64,000 nucleotides of DNA from Paenibacillus sp. UNC451MF (GTDB lineage Bacteria > Bacillota > Bacilli > Paenibacillales > NBRC-103111): positions 82,188 through 146,187 of the forward strand of contig NZ_KK366026.1 of assembly GCF_000686845.1 (NCBI RefSeq). Direction: 5' to 3'. Positions 45,609 through 54,034 of this stretch are shown one piece after another (position 1 is the first letter of the stretch; the number at the start of each line of letters is the position of its first letter). Position numbers and translations under genes: made by a program. Under the pieces are notes generated by a model. That model saw nothing but the letters and a program-made list of their open reading frames with translations, searched no databases and was not told the origin of the DNA.

Positions 45609-48221
45609 TTAATTTACGATAACATATACCGTCGTTTTCTTCTTAGCATACGTAATCGTTACGGTTGCTTTCCCTTTACCTGTTGCCTTGATGATACCGT
45701 CCTTTACATCAGCAACACGAATATTGGAAGAAGTCCACAATGCCGGAATTGTAACATCTTCTTCAGCCAAGTCCTCGAAAGTAGCTGTTGCTTTTACTTC
45801 TGCCGTCGAACCCGACTTCAGCTCTACGGTAACCACGTCGGTCTTCAAATATTTCAGCTTATCGATCTCAACAGGTACTGCAACACTCTTACCGCCGAAC
45901 GATGCGGAAATAGTAGCACTTCCTGCAGCTACGCCCGTTACCAGCCCTTCACTTACATCAGCAATCTTGTAGTTGTTCGATTTCCACTGTGCAATGGCTG
46001 ATACATCTTTCTTGCTATCGTCGGAAAGTGTCGCCGTCAATACGATTTGCACGGAAGAGCCACTTTTCGTAGAGACATATCTTTTATCAACTTCTAATGA
46101 CTGTACTACGCCGATCTCTACCGCAATCGTAACTGACTTACCGCCGTACTTTGCCGTAATCGTCACTTTCCCACGCGATACCGGAGTCACAATACCGTTC
46201 TCTACCGTTGCAATCTGAGGATTGCTAGAGGTCCATTCCGCTTGGGAAGAAACATCCGTAGCATCTCCATTGGAGTCGGTGGCGCTTATTGTAATCGCCT
46301 TGGTCTCGCCTAAGTCAAAGTTAATGAATGATGGTTTCGCGGTCAGCTTGTCCGCCATATCAACTTGAACATTGAACGTAACCGCTTTGCTCTCGAACGA
46401 TGCCGTTACAGTCGCCTCACCAGAGCCTATAGCTGTAACGATTCCTTCTTCCACTGTTGCCACTTTGGCATTGGAAGTAGTCCATACTGCATCTTTCTTA
46501 AGATTATCCGGTGTCGTTCCATCCGTATAAGTAGCTGTCAGGTTCAGCTCTTTCTTGTCGCCTTTCTTCAAAGAAACATTCGTATCACTTGTAGTAGTCA
46601 AGCTTTTCAGCACGCCTACGGATACTTGAATCGTTGCCGTTCTTGTGCCGTATTTAGCCGTAATAGTTGCAGCACCAGTACCTACACCTGTAATCACACC
46701 TTTACGAACCTCAGCGATATCGGGAGCGCTGGACGACCATTCAGCTTTTTCAGTAATATCATCGGATTTACCATCATTATAGATCGCGAACAAAGTGACC
46801 TTATCGTAGCCTCCAACTTGGAAGCTTACGGTTTTCTTATCCGGCTTGATGACATTCGGAATATCAACGGAAACTTTGATCGTTACACTTTTCTCGCCAT
46901 AGGTTGCAGTAATCGTTGCTTCACCCGCTTTATAAGCGGTAACCTTGCCATCCGTTACTTTGACAATCGCTTCATTATCTACAGACCACTTCGCTTGTTT
47001 GGCCACATCCTCCTTGGTATTGTCCAAGTAAGTAGCCCAGAGAACAATCGTCTCTTCTTTGCCGGTGTTCATGAAAAGAGCGTCCTGCTCTGCTTCCAAT
47101 CTTCTCGGCACTTCCACGTCTACAACCGCAGAAACGGTTTTGTTGCCATATTTTGCAGTAATGGTTACTTCACCGATAGCATTTGCGAACAATTTACCTT
47201 TTACAACACTTACAATAGCGTCATTACTCGATGCCCACTCCGCGCGGTCCGTAATATTTTCCGGATCCCCTTCCGCGTAGGATGCCATAAGCTTCAACTG
47301 CTCAGTACCATTCTTCTTCATATATACGTTCTCGGTACCGAGGTCCAGCTTAACCGCATTATCTACATCGACTTTAATCGTAGTTGATTTAGTACCATAA
47401 GTCCCTGTAATCGTTGCTTGACCTGGGCCGTAACCCGTGATTTCCCCTTTTAGCACATCAGCAACTGCAGGATTATCGGATTCCCAATCTGCCAGGTTCG
47501 TCACATCTACTTTACTGCTGCCATCCGGATAGGTGGCGAATAAAGTAATGGTTTCCGATTTGTTAATCAATAAGGATAATTGAGATTTACTCGGATCGAC
47601 CCTCTTAGCAATTTCTACGCTCACTGGGATAGAAACCGTCTGATTGTTATATTTGGCGGAAACGATTGCCGTGCCCGAGTTTTGGCCTTTAATTTTGCCA
47701 TCGACTACCGTAGCAACCGCATCGTTATCAATAGTCCACTCTGCTTTGGAAGTGACTTCTTCATTCGTACCGTCGTCATAATAGGCAGTCAGCTTAACCT
47801 GCTCTTCGCCATCCTTGCGCATTTCTACCTTTTGCTTATCTTTCACAAGCGAACGAACATGCTTGATGACAGTAACGTTAACAATTACGGTTTTCTCCAT
47901 ATAACTTGCCGTTACGGTTGTCGTACCTTCTGCCTTGGCTGTTACAACACCCGCATATACCGAAGCAACACCTTTCGCTTCTGGAGCCGGATTCGAAGTC
48001 CAGTCCGCTTTGATCGTAACATTCTCCGTCGCTCCGCTCACATACACAGCGGTAGCTGTTAAAGCTGCTGTTTCGCCTACTTCGAGCTGCAACTCGTTTT
48101 TATTCAATACAAGGTTGGATATTTCTTGAGTAGCCGCCATAGCGCTCATCACGCCAAAGCTGCTCGACACGATACTTAAAATAAGAAACAGTATACAAAG
48201 TCTTGTTGCCCGCAAACGCAT
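45609..48221 (-). CDS. Secreted protein of ten BIG2-type Ig-like repeats
   Basis: Signal peptide (about 1-29, ends AMA) followed by ten repeats of about 82-87 residues that fill the chain. Each repeat has the BIG2 pattern: a 'VTxxAxW-xSxN-xxVAxV-xxGxVTxxxxGxATITAxY' core. No catalytic domain, SLH region, sorting motif or membrane segment follows; it ends with YVIVN. BIG2 domains act as spacers or adhesins on bacterial surfaces. The protein may be secreted or bound non-covalently. The ATG at 48221 with TAGGAGATG upstream is preferred to one at 48260. Confidence 0.88.
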   Translation of the reverse strand: MRLRATRLCILFLILSIVSSSFGVMSAMAATQEISNLVLNKNELQLEVGETAALTATAVYVSGATENVTIKADWTSNPAPEAKGVASVYAGVVTAKAEGTTTVTASYMEKTVIVNVTVIKHVRSLVKDKQKVEMRKDGEEQVKLTAYYDDGTNEEVTSKAEWTIDNDAVATVVDGKIKGQNSGTAIVSAKYNNQTVSIPVSVEIAKRVDPSKSQLSLLINKSETITLFATYPDGSSKVDVTNLADWESDNPAVADVLKGEITGYGPGQATITGTYGTKSTTIKVDVDNAVKLDLGTENVYMKKNGTEQLKLMASYAEGDPENITDRAEWASSNDAIVSVVKGKLFANAIGEVTITAKYGNKTVSAVVDVEVPRRLEAEQDALFMNTGKEETIVLWATYLDNTKEDVAKQAKWSVDNEAIVKVTDGKVTAYKAGEATITATYGEKSVTIKVSVDIPNVIKPDKKTVSFQVGGYDKVTLFAIYNDGKSDDITEKAEWSSSAPDIAEVRKGVITGVGTGAATITAKYGTRTATIQVSVGVLKSLTTTSDTNVSLKKGDKKELNLTATYTDGTTPDNLKKDAVWTTSNAKVATVEEGIVTAIGSGEATVTASFESKAVTFNVQVDMADKLTAKPSFINFDLGETKAITISATDSNGDATDVSSQAEWTSSNPQIATVENGIVTPVSRGKVTITAKYGGKSVTIAVEIGVVQSLEVDKRYVSTKSGSSVQIVLTATLSDDSKKDVSAIAQWKSNNYKIADVSEGLVTGVAAGSATISASFGGKSVAVPVEIDKLKYLKTDVVTVELKSGSTAEVKATATFEDLAEEDVTIPALWTSSNIRVADVKDGIIKATGKGKATVTITYAKKKTTVYVIVN

Positions 48222-48335
48222 TGTTTCATCTCCTAGTCTATGTACTTTATTGGACAGCATCCTAGTTAATAGAATCCTGCTTCATGTGACTCCTGCTGTT
48301 CAAAAAGCCGACATTGTATCGATGTTGACTATGAC

Positions 48336-48365
48336 TTAAGCTTTCGCCGTCATTCGTTCTTGCAC
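48336..48365 (-). CDS. Candidate 9-residue leader peptide upstream of the BIG2 gene
   Basis: AAAGGAGGA (48371-48379 region) is followed after 5 bases by GTG and nine codons (VQERMTAKA), then TAA. It lies about 115 bases upstream of the BIG2 start. The ribosome site is one of the best in the window, but so short a frame can arise by chance. Confidence 0.3.
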   Translation of the reverse strand: MQERMTAKA

Positions 48366-48550
48366 CGCAGTCCTCCTTTTAGGTGGTAGTCTTCGCCCGA
48401 AAAAGCCCTGCTTTTAAGGAGCGTGCCATAACATATGGCGGACGGTATACCTTATCGGTACAGTACATCTATTTTATCGACAAAATGCATCAAAAAGTTT
48501 AGGTTTTTATCTGAAAGAATGCTGAATGCTTCAGGGAGCCTGCTGCTGTA

Positions 48551-48649
48551 TGTGGATAACACAGCCTGTGGATATGTTGATAGGAATCCATTGATCTATG
48601 CACAGACTTTATTTGTTGATTGTTGATTTGTGCATAAACCTGTGTATAA
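48551..48649. promoter_or_regulatory. DnaA-box-like cluster upstream of ydiF
   Basis: TGTGGATAA (48551-48559, exact box on the minus strand), TGTGGATAT (48567), TGTGCATAA (48629) and TGTGTATAA (48641) all have the same orientation, three with one mismatch. Confidence 0.5.
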
Positions 48650-48865
48650 TTCACCTAAAGCCCTATGTCATTTTGCTCACCGCAGCAAAAAAACAATGAT
48701 TTGAGCTACTAGGCCGCACTAATACATGCAGGCTGAAAATTCATCAAGAACATGTTACACTAAGATAATTGAGACTATTACAGGCTTACACTCGTTAAGC
48801 TGCGTATTTATTGAAGCTATAGCACATCAAGTGCAAGTTAGCGCAAAAAGTTTAGGAGGCTAATC

Positions 48866-50821
48866 ATGCTGCTGCAAGTTTCGGGAATTACAAAAAGCTA
48901 CGGAATCAATACCGTGCTTTCTAATATATCGCTGCAAATCGAGGCCAGGGAACGGATCGGACTGGTCGGAGTGAACGGTGCGGGCAAATCCACCCTGCTG
49001 CAAATCATCGCCGGAGAGATGTCCTATGATTCGGGCGATATTTTCAAAAGTAAGGAAACAAAGATCGGCTATTTAAAACAAAATAGCGGACTCGTATCGG
49101 ACCGTTCGATTTGGGATGAAATGAAAAGCGTATTTACCCATCTGGAAGAAGCTGAACAGGAGCTTAGAAGACTGGAAGCGATGATGGCGGATCCGGATGT
49201 GCTGGCAAACGACAAGCAGACGGAAGAGACGATGAAACGTTACGCATCCTTGTCCGAATGGTTCAAGGAGCAAGGCGGGTATGAAGCCGAGGCTCGCATC
49301 CGCGGAATTTTACATGGGATGGGATTTGGAAATTTCGCTCCTGAGACACCCGTCAACACGTTAAGCGGAGGGCAAAAGACACGGCTGGCACTAGCCAAAA
49401 TGCTCCTTCAAGCACCTGACCTGCTGCTGCTGGATGAGCCGACGAACCATTTGGACATCCCTACCCTCACCTGGCTTGAAGGATATTTGCGCTCTTATTC
49501 CGGGGCCATCCTGGTCGTATCCCATGACCGCTACTTTCTAGATGCTCTTGTGAATGCCATCTACGAAATCGAACGTACAACGTCCAAGCGCTACACCGGC
49601 AATTATACCCGGTATGTCGAGACGAAGCAGGCCGAATATGACATCCAAATGAAGCAATTCGAAAAACAGCAGGAAGAAATCGCAAAAATGGAGGAGTTTG
49701 TTCAACGCAACCTCGTCCGCGCTTCTACCACCAAACGTGCACAAAGCCGCCGTAAAGCATTGGAGAAGATGGATAGGCTGGACAAGCCGCTAGGCGACTT
49801 GAAGCGAGCGAGCTTCTCTTTCGAGGTGGAGCAAACCTCAGGCAAGGAAGTACTGCAGGTGAGCAACGTATCCATATCCTACGATGGGCGCAAGCCACTG
49901 CTGCGCGACGTTTCCTTCCAGCTTCGCCGAGGGGATACGGCAGCTCTGATCGGACCGAACGGGATTGGGAAATCCACACTCCTGAAGACGCTAATCGGTA
50001 CACAGCAGCAGGACAAAGGTGATATTCGTTGGGGAACCAACGTACGAATCGGTTACTACGATCAGGAACAGAAGGGCTTGAATCCAAACAAGACCATTCT
50101 CGCCGAGGTGTGGGATGAGTTTCCAAATTTGGAGGAAGCCCGCATACGGACAGTACTCGGCAGCTTTCTATTTAGCGGTGAGGATGTATTCAAGAAAATC
50201 ACTGCGTTAAGCGGCGGAGAAAAAGCCCGCGTCTCCTTGGCCAAGCTGATGCTGCAAAAAGCGAACGTGCTTATTCTCGATGAACCTACCAACCATCTGG
50301 ATTTGTTCAGTAAAGAAGTGCTGGAATCCGCGCTCATCGACTACGAAGGCACGCTGCTGTTTATTTCCCATGACCGATATTTCTTAAATAAAATGGCGGA
50401 GTCCATGCTAGAACTTAAAAGCGACGGAGTCACCTCTTATTTGGGGAATTACGATGATTACGTGGAGAAAAAGCAGGAGCTTGCCGAAATGGAGCAGCAG
50501 CGGCTGGCAGCCGAAGCGGCAAAAAACAAAAGCAGCGCGGCCAACGGCAATAAGCCCGCTTCTTCTGGAGCATCGATGGAAAGCGGCTATGAAGCCAATA
50601 AAGCGGCGAAGCGCGAGGAGCGCACCAAGCAGCGTAAGCTCGAGCAACTGGAGCAAACGATCGCCAAGCTTGAGGAAGAGCTGTCTCAAATCGAGGAGGA
50701 GCTTGCACAGCCGGAAGTATACAACGACTATGTGCTCGTTCAGCAAAAAAATGAAGCGATTGAACATAAAAAAGCCGAATTGACCGACTGCTATGAGCAG
50801 TGGGAACAATTGGCTGAATAA
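48866..50821 (+). CDS. ydiF: ABC-F family ATPase YdiF
   Basis: A soluble protein of 651 residues with two ABC domains (about 1-255 and 320-535), each with Walker A (GVNGAGKST; GPNGIGKST), signature (LSGGQ; LSGGE) and Walker B (LLLLDEPTNHLD; VLILDEPTNHLD), an inter-domain linker of about 65 residues, and a coiled-coil C-terminal extension (about 585-651). ABC-F proteins act on the ribosome, not in transport. In B. subtilis ydiF also lies near moaC, tat and groESL genes. AGGAGG precedes the ATG. Confidence 0.93.
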   Translation: MLLQVSGITKSYGINTVLSNISLQIEARERIGLVGVNGAGKSTLLQIIAGEMSYDSGDIFKSKETKIGYLKQNSGLVSDRSIWDEMKSVFTHLEEAEQELRRLEAMMADPDVLANDKQTEETMKRYASLSEWFKEQGGYEAEARIRGILHGMGFGNFAPETPVNTLSGGQKTRLALAKMLLQAPDLLLLDEPTNHLDIPTLTWLEGYLRSYSGAILVVSHDRYFLDALVNAIYEIERTTSKRYTGNYTRYVETKQAEYDIQMKQFEKQQEEIAKMEEFVQRNLVRASTTKRAQSRRKALEKMDRLDKPLGDLKRASFSFEVEQTSGKEVLQVSNVSISYDGRKPLLRDVSFQLRRGDTAALIGPNGIGKSTLLKTLIGTQQQDKGDIRWGTNVRIGYYDQEQKGLNPNKTILAEVWDEFPNLEEARIRTVLGSFLFSGEDVFKKITALSGGEKARVSLAKLMLQKANVLILDEPTNHLDLFSKEVLESALIDYEGTLLFISHDRYFLNKMAESMLELKSDGVTSYLGNYDDYVEKKQELAEMEQQRLAAEAAKNKSSAANGNKPASSGASMESGYEANKAAKREERTKQRKLEQLEQTIAKLEEELSQIEEELAQPEVYNDYVLVQQKNEAIEHKKAELTDCYEQWEQLAE

Positions 50822-50826
50822 TGCGG

Positions 50827-50852
50827 GGGCGTCTGTTTATTCAGACGCCCTC
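50827..50852 (+). terminator. Hairpin after ydiF (copy 1 of a 26-bp repeat)
   Basis: GGGCGTCTG and CAGACGCCC form a 9-bp stem around TTTATT, starting 6 bases after the ydiF stop. It lacks a good T-run. The same 26 bases recur at 51062-51087. Confidence 0.65.
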
Positions 50853-50862
50853 ATTCTGTCGA

Positions 50863-51049
50863 GAAACCTGTTTTTCGTGAAATTCGCTATATAGGTAGGT
50901 GGGATATGCCTCGGAAGAGTTTACGTCCGCCTTTGAAACCCGTGAAATACCTCTAAACTCAAATCAAATTCATGGGTTTCAATAGCGGCTGGAGGGGGAT
51001 ATCCCACCGGAGTATATTAGCTTAGCATATTTCAGGTTTTGTAGGTTTC
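50863..51049. repeat. Imperfect 187-bp palindrome between two hairpin copies
   Basis: Paired segments in order: GAAACC (50863) with GGTTTC (51044); TGAAAT (50878) with ATTTCA (51029); GGTGGGATAT (50898) with ATATCCCACC (50999); CCGC with GCGG; and a 14-base element TTGAAACCCGTGAA with TTCATGGGTTTCAA (13 of 14). The loop is about 22 bases. It looks like a palindromic repeat element or a pair of inverted regulatory sequences; it has no coding potential. Confidence 0.75.
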
Positions 51050-51061
51050 ATGTCAATCACA

Positions 51062-51087
51062 GGGCGTCTGTTTATTCAGACGCCCTC
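51062..51087. repeat. Hairpin copy 2 of the 26-bp repeat, overlapping the 3' end of the next gene
   Basis: Identical to 50827-50852. On the plus strand it is followed by TAGTTTTAAG, and so may stop transcripts running in from ydiF. On the minus strand it provides the last codons and the TGA of the 860-residue protein. Confidence 0.8.
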
Positions 51088-53658
51088 TAGTTTTAAGAGC
51101 AGCAGGGGAACGCTGCTGTATACGATCATCGTTGCCGCGGCAACGATGCCGGAGTCGTTGAGCAGGAGCGCGGCTATAGCTCCGATGACATTGGCCGCAC
51201 ATCCGAACATGATATACGGATAGCGTCTTTGCCAGCGGCGGAACAGTCCGCGCGGCCGAAGCACGAGAACCGCCATGACGACCAGGCTGGTAAGCAGCAC
51301 CTTGCTCCAAGCAGAGACACCGATCAGGTGCCAATTCATCTCCAGCTTGCGCATGATGATGACACCGATCAGGTCGAGACGCCCCTGGAGCAGCGTATGA
51401 AAGGCTCGGCCGATATGGCTCTGCTTATCGGCGGAGTCTACCGTGGCGCCTGCGTTCAGCAGCCACAAGCCTGCGAGCGCTGCCGCCAGCAGCAGCGCCA
51501 GCGTGGGCATGGCGCGCAGCCAGCGGCGTCCGCCAGCCAGGCGCGCGCCTAACGCGCCAAAGGCTACCGCCGCGGACAACGCTCCGCCGGCGTTAGTGCC
51601 GAGCGCCGGCGACGCGAGGTAGCCGGCGACGGCGGCGCCAACGGCCGCGGCGGGCCAGGCGCGCCACACGGCCGCGGCTCGTGCCGCCAAGCGGCTGCCG
51701 CGCAGCGCTGCGCCGGGCGCCGTGCCCGCTCGAGCGGCCAGGCTGCTGCCGGCGCGAAGCAGCGGCGCGAGCACGCCCACCGGCGGCAGCCGCCAGGCCG
51801 TTACGCCGCCAGCCTCGGCGGCTGGGCTGTGCAGCAGCGCGGTGGCGTAACCCGCCGCCTCCGGCGATACTCCCGCGGACGAAGACTCAGCCCGCGAAGC
51901 TGCAGGAAGCGTGACGCTATCTGCTCCCGCTTCCGCAGGGCGGCGCTTATGCCGCCGAAGCGATTGCTGCAGCGCGGTGAGTCCCAACAAGGATGCCCCC
52001 AGCACCACGCCCATGCACTCGTTGCCCATGCCGTAGTATCGCGCCCCGATCATCGGATCGTAGCCTAGCACCGATTGCTGCATTGCCTTCGCTCCATGCA
52101 TTCCGTCATACAACAACAGCAAGGTCACTATCGATCCTATTCCCGCCAAACACACTGCGGTTCGCCCTGGCTTGGAAACAGCATAATACGCACAGCAAGA
52201 GCTGATAGCTAGTACCGATCCCAGTGCAATTACGGATGTGAGCACAGCAGGCTCACTCGGCATCCATCCCATGGACAATAACCCGGCAGGCGCCAGCAGT
52301 AATGAAAACAGCAGTCCGATACAACACATGACCGTCCTTTTCCCCATATACTTCTTTCCAAACATAGCCACAGACAGTACAGCAAGCATAACGGTTATTT
52401 CATATATGGCGAGACCATATAACAGCGGAGGACGCATCACATAGACGTTCTGCATATCTCTTACTTGTCCTAAGAGCCCCGGAAGTACATCTTGCTTCGG
52501 CATCGCATGGATGGTCAGCCCAATCATCGCCTCCGGCGTCTCTAGCCCAAACCTTCCGAGCAGCGTAGGGGCCAGATCCACTAACGACACGATGCCCGGA
52601 CGGCGGGTTGTCGCAGAGGTAAGAAGCGCTTCGTCTGAGCCATTCATAGCTGGGCCGTACATAAGCAGCGGGGCCATATAAGCCTTTGCTCGTACAGCAT
52701 CGCTGTTCACTTGCGGACTAAACAGCCAGAGCTCATTCCCCTCAGAATCTGGGGCTTTTCTTATCTCTCGCGCGGCTTCACCAATAAAACGATCCAGATC
52801 CGCCAAAACGGCCCGCTTCATTCCTTCGAAAGCCGCCTTCGAATACATCCCCTTCTCATCATACAATCGCGCAAGATCCCCAATTTCCATCAAAGTAACG
52901 GAAGGCGCGGGCTGCTCAAGCCAGCGGTTCAACAGCCACCTATAATCGGTTTTTAATCCGGAGGGCCACGAGGGATCACGAAGCTGTCCCCTACCGCTCA
53001 CATCACCGTATTTTACCGCATTTGATACATCCATCAGCATTAGCGGTGCGTACCGCCGAATCAACCGTCCTATTTCATCCTCCGATGCTCCTATCGGTTT
53101 GGCTCGATCTGCGTTTCCCCATACACTAAGACGGATACCGGCTGACTCGAGTCTCTCCCCCAGAAGCCCCGGGACGGCACGATAATAGTTATTCATATTC
53201 ATTCTGCGCATGACTTCTGCTTCTTTAACCACAATGGAGCTATTCGAGAAACGTCCGGCATGCCGCTGAACCATACCTGCCGCACCCTGTCCATTCCACA
53301 GCTCATTGCGCTGCAGTCCCTGTACCCCGGGCCCTCCCTCCGCAAAATGACCTGCGCCTATCGATAAATAAGCATCCTCCAGCCCTTTACCCGGTGTTCG
53401 GATATTAAGAGATCCCCAAGCAGCGCCTTGTCGAAGATTCATCAATTGAGGCATGGCCTCCTGCCAAGCAGGAGAAAGCTCCAGGAAAGAGAAGCCTGGT
53501 ACAGACAATACCCATATTTTTTTATGTACTTCATGGGTTAGTTTTAGCCCCTCGGAAGATAAGGGCGGCTGAAGCTCGGAATATGCAGCGGCATGTCCGT
53601 ACGGAAGTAAGCTTATCCCTAATGTAAGGACAATCCTGGCTATCCACAATGGATTCAT
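51076..53658 (-). CDS. Large membrane protein with N-terminal alkaline-phosphatase-like ectodomain, unknown function
   Basis: Order in 860 residues: signal peptide (1-25); an extracellular region (about 45-400) resembling an alkaline phosphatase-type fold (WVLSVPGFSFLEL, LMDVSNAV, VDLAPTLLGRFGL); then about ten membrane helices (415-855). GARYYGMGNECMGV (about 545-560) is a conserved motif of this membrane-protein group. Between helices there is a very GC-rich, Ala/Arg-rich stretch (about 575-715, bases near 51520-51930). The start has CTCC/GGAG-like site just upstream. Function unknown. The stop lies inside a hairpin repeat. Confidence 0.78.
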   Translation of the reverse strand: MNPLWIARIVLTLGISLLPYGHAAAYSELQPPLSSEGLKLTHEVHKKIWVLSVPGFSFLELSPAWQEAMPQLMNLRQGAAWGSLNIRTPGKGLEDAYLSIGAGHFAEGGPGVQGLQRNELWNGQGAAGMVQRHAGRFSNSSIVVKEAEVMRRMNMNNYYRAVPGLLGERLESAGIRLSVWGNADRAKPIGASEDEIGRLIRRYAPLMLMDVSNAVKYGDVSGRGQLRDPSWPSGLKTDYRWLLNRWLEQPAPSVTLMEIGDLARLYDEKGMYSKAAFEGMKRAVLADLDRFIGEAAREIRKAPDSEGNELWLFSPQVNSDAVRAKAYMAPLLMYGPAMNGSDEALLTSATTRRPGIVSLVDLAPTLLGRFGLETPEAMIGLTIHAMPKQDVLPGLLGQVRDMQNVYVMRPPLLYGLAIYEITVMLAVLSVAMFGKKYMGKRTVMCCIGLLFSLLLAPAGLLSMGWMPSEPAVLTSVIALGSVLAISSCCAYYAVSKPGRTAVCLAGIGSIVTLLLLYDGMHGAKAMQQSVLGYDPMIGARYYGMGNECMGVVLGASLLGLTALQQSLRRHKRRPAEAGADSVTLPAASRAESSSAGVSPEAAGYATALLHSPAAEAGGVTAWRLPPVGVLAPLLRAGSSLAARAGTAPGAALRGSRLAARAAAVWRAWPAAAVGAAVAGYLASPALGTNAGGALSAAVAFGALGARLAGGRRWLRAMPTLALLLAAALAGLWLLNAGATVDSADKQSHIGRAFHTLLQGRLDLIGVIIMRKLEMNWHLIGVSAWSKVLLTSLVVMAVLVLRPRGLFRRWQRRYPYIMFGCAANVIGAIAALLLNDSGIVAAATMIVYSSVPLLLLKLEGV

Positions 53659-54034
53659 GTTAGTGCTTCTCCTTTATCAAGAAACCCTCCTGGATTTCTT
53701 ATTTATCCAAGTACAGTCCCCTAATATCCACCTATCTATCCAAACTGTGCATATTTAAATTAATAGCCCCTTTATCCACAAGCTTATTCACAATAAAATT
53801 AGTCCCTTCTCCCTAGAAAACCAACCTTTTCCGCGTTCATCCACAAGGATATCCACATTATCCACAGAATGGATGTCTAATGATTATCCACGCGCCTCTT
53901 TCTCATCTGGGTATAACAAAGGTTGATTTACAGCCTCTTTACAAAGTTATGCACATTATACACAGGGGCTGTGGATAACTATTATCCACAGCCCCTGTAG
54001 GTGTTTGACTATTAAGTTCCTTTTTCCAAACATA
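53659..54034. other. AT-rich intergenic region filled by DnaA-box-like motifs
   Basis: No gene. It separates two minus-strand genes and contains the DnaA-box cluster listed separately, including a 17-bp perfect inverted repeat (53962-53998) that could also terminate the methyltransferase transcript. Confidence 0.6.
53772..53998. promoter_or_regulatory. Dense DnaA-box cluster with paired boxes in a perfect palindrome
   Basis: Four exact TTATCCACA boxes: 53772-53780, 53858-53866, 53982-53990 (plus) and 53970-53978 (minus). Five with one mismatch: TCATCCACA (53837), ATATCCACA (53849), TTATCCACG (53884), TTATGCACA (53947), TTATACACA (53956). The last two exact boxes face each other within a 17-bp perfect inverted repeat, ACAGGGGCTGTGGATAA with its complement, separated by CTA (53962-53998). 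No dnaA or dnaN is nearby, so this is not clearly oriC; a DnaA-titrating or regulatory cluster is more likely. Confidence 0.8.

Larger units (their letters stand above)
48222..48865. other. Long divergent intergenic region upstream of ydiF and the BIG2 gene
   Basis: About 640 bases holding the promoters of both genes, a candidate short leader ORF (48336-48365) with its own ribosome site, and a group of DnaA-box-like sequences (48551-48649). I see no riboswitch consensus, but a GC-rich segment (about 48370-48430) could be structured. Confidence 0.5.

Noticed and set aside
46365-47387. 340-codon plus-strand frame opposite the BIG2 gene
   Set aside because: Repeats on the coding strand create an open antisense frame; composition is not protein-like and no start signal exists.
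48261-48430. c-di-GMP or c-di-AMP riboswitch upstream of the BIG2 gene
   Set aside because: Parts look GC-rich and structured, but the conserved core elements of these classes are not present.
53772-53998. DnaA-box cluster as the chromosomal origin oriC
   Set aside because: No dnaA, dnaN, rpmH or gyr genes nearby and no clear AT-rich unwinding region; a secondary DnaA-binding region is more likely.
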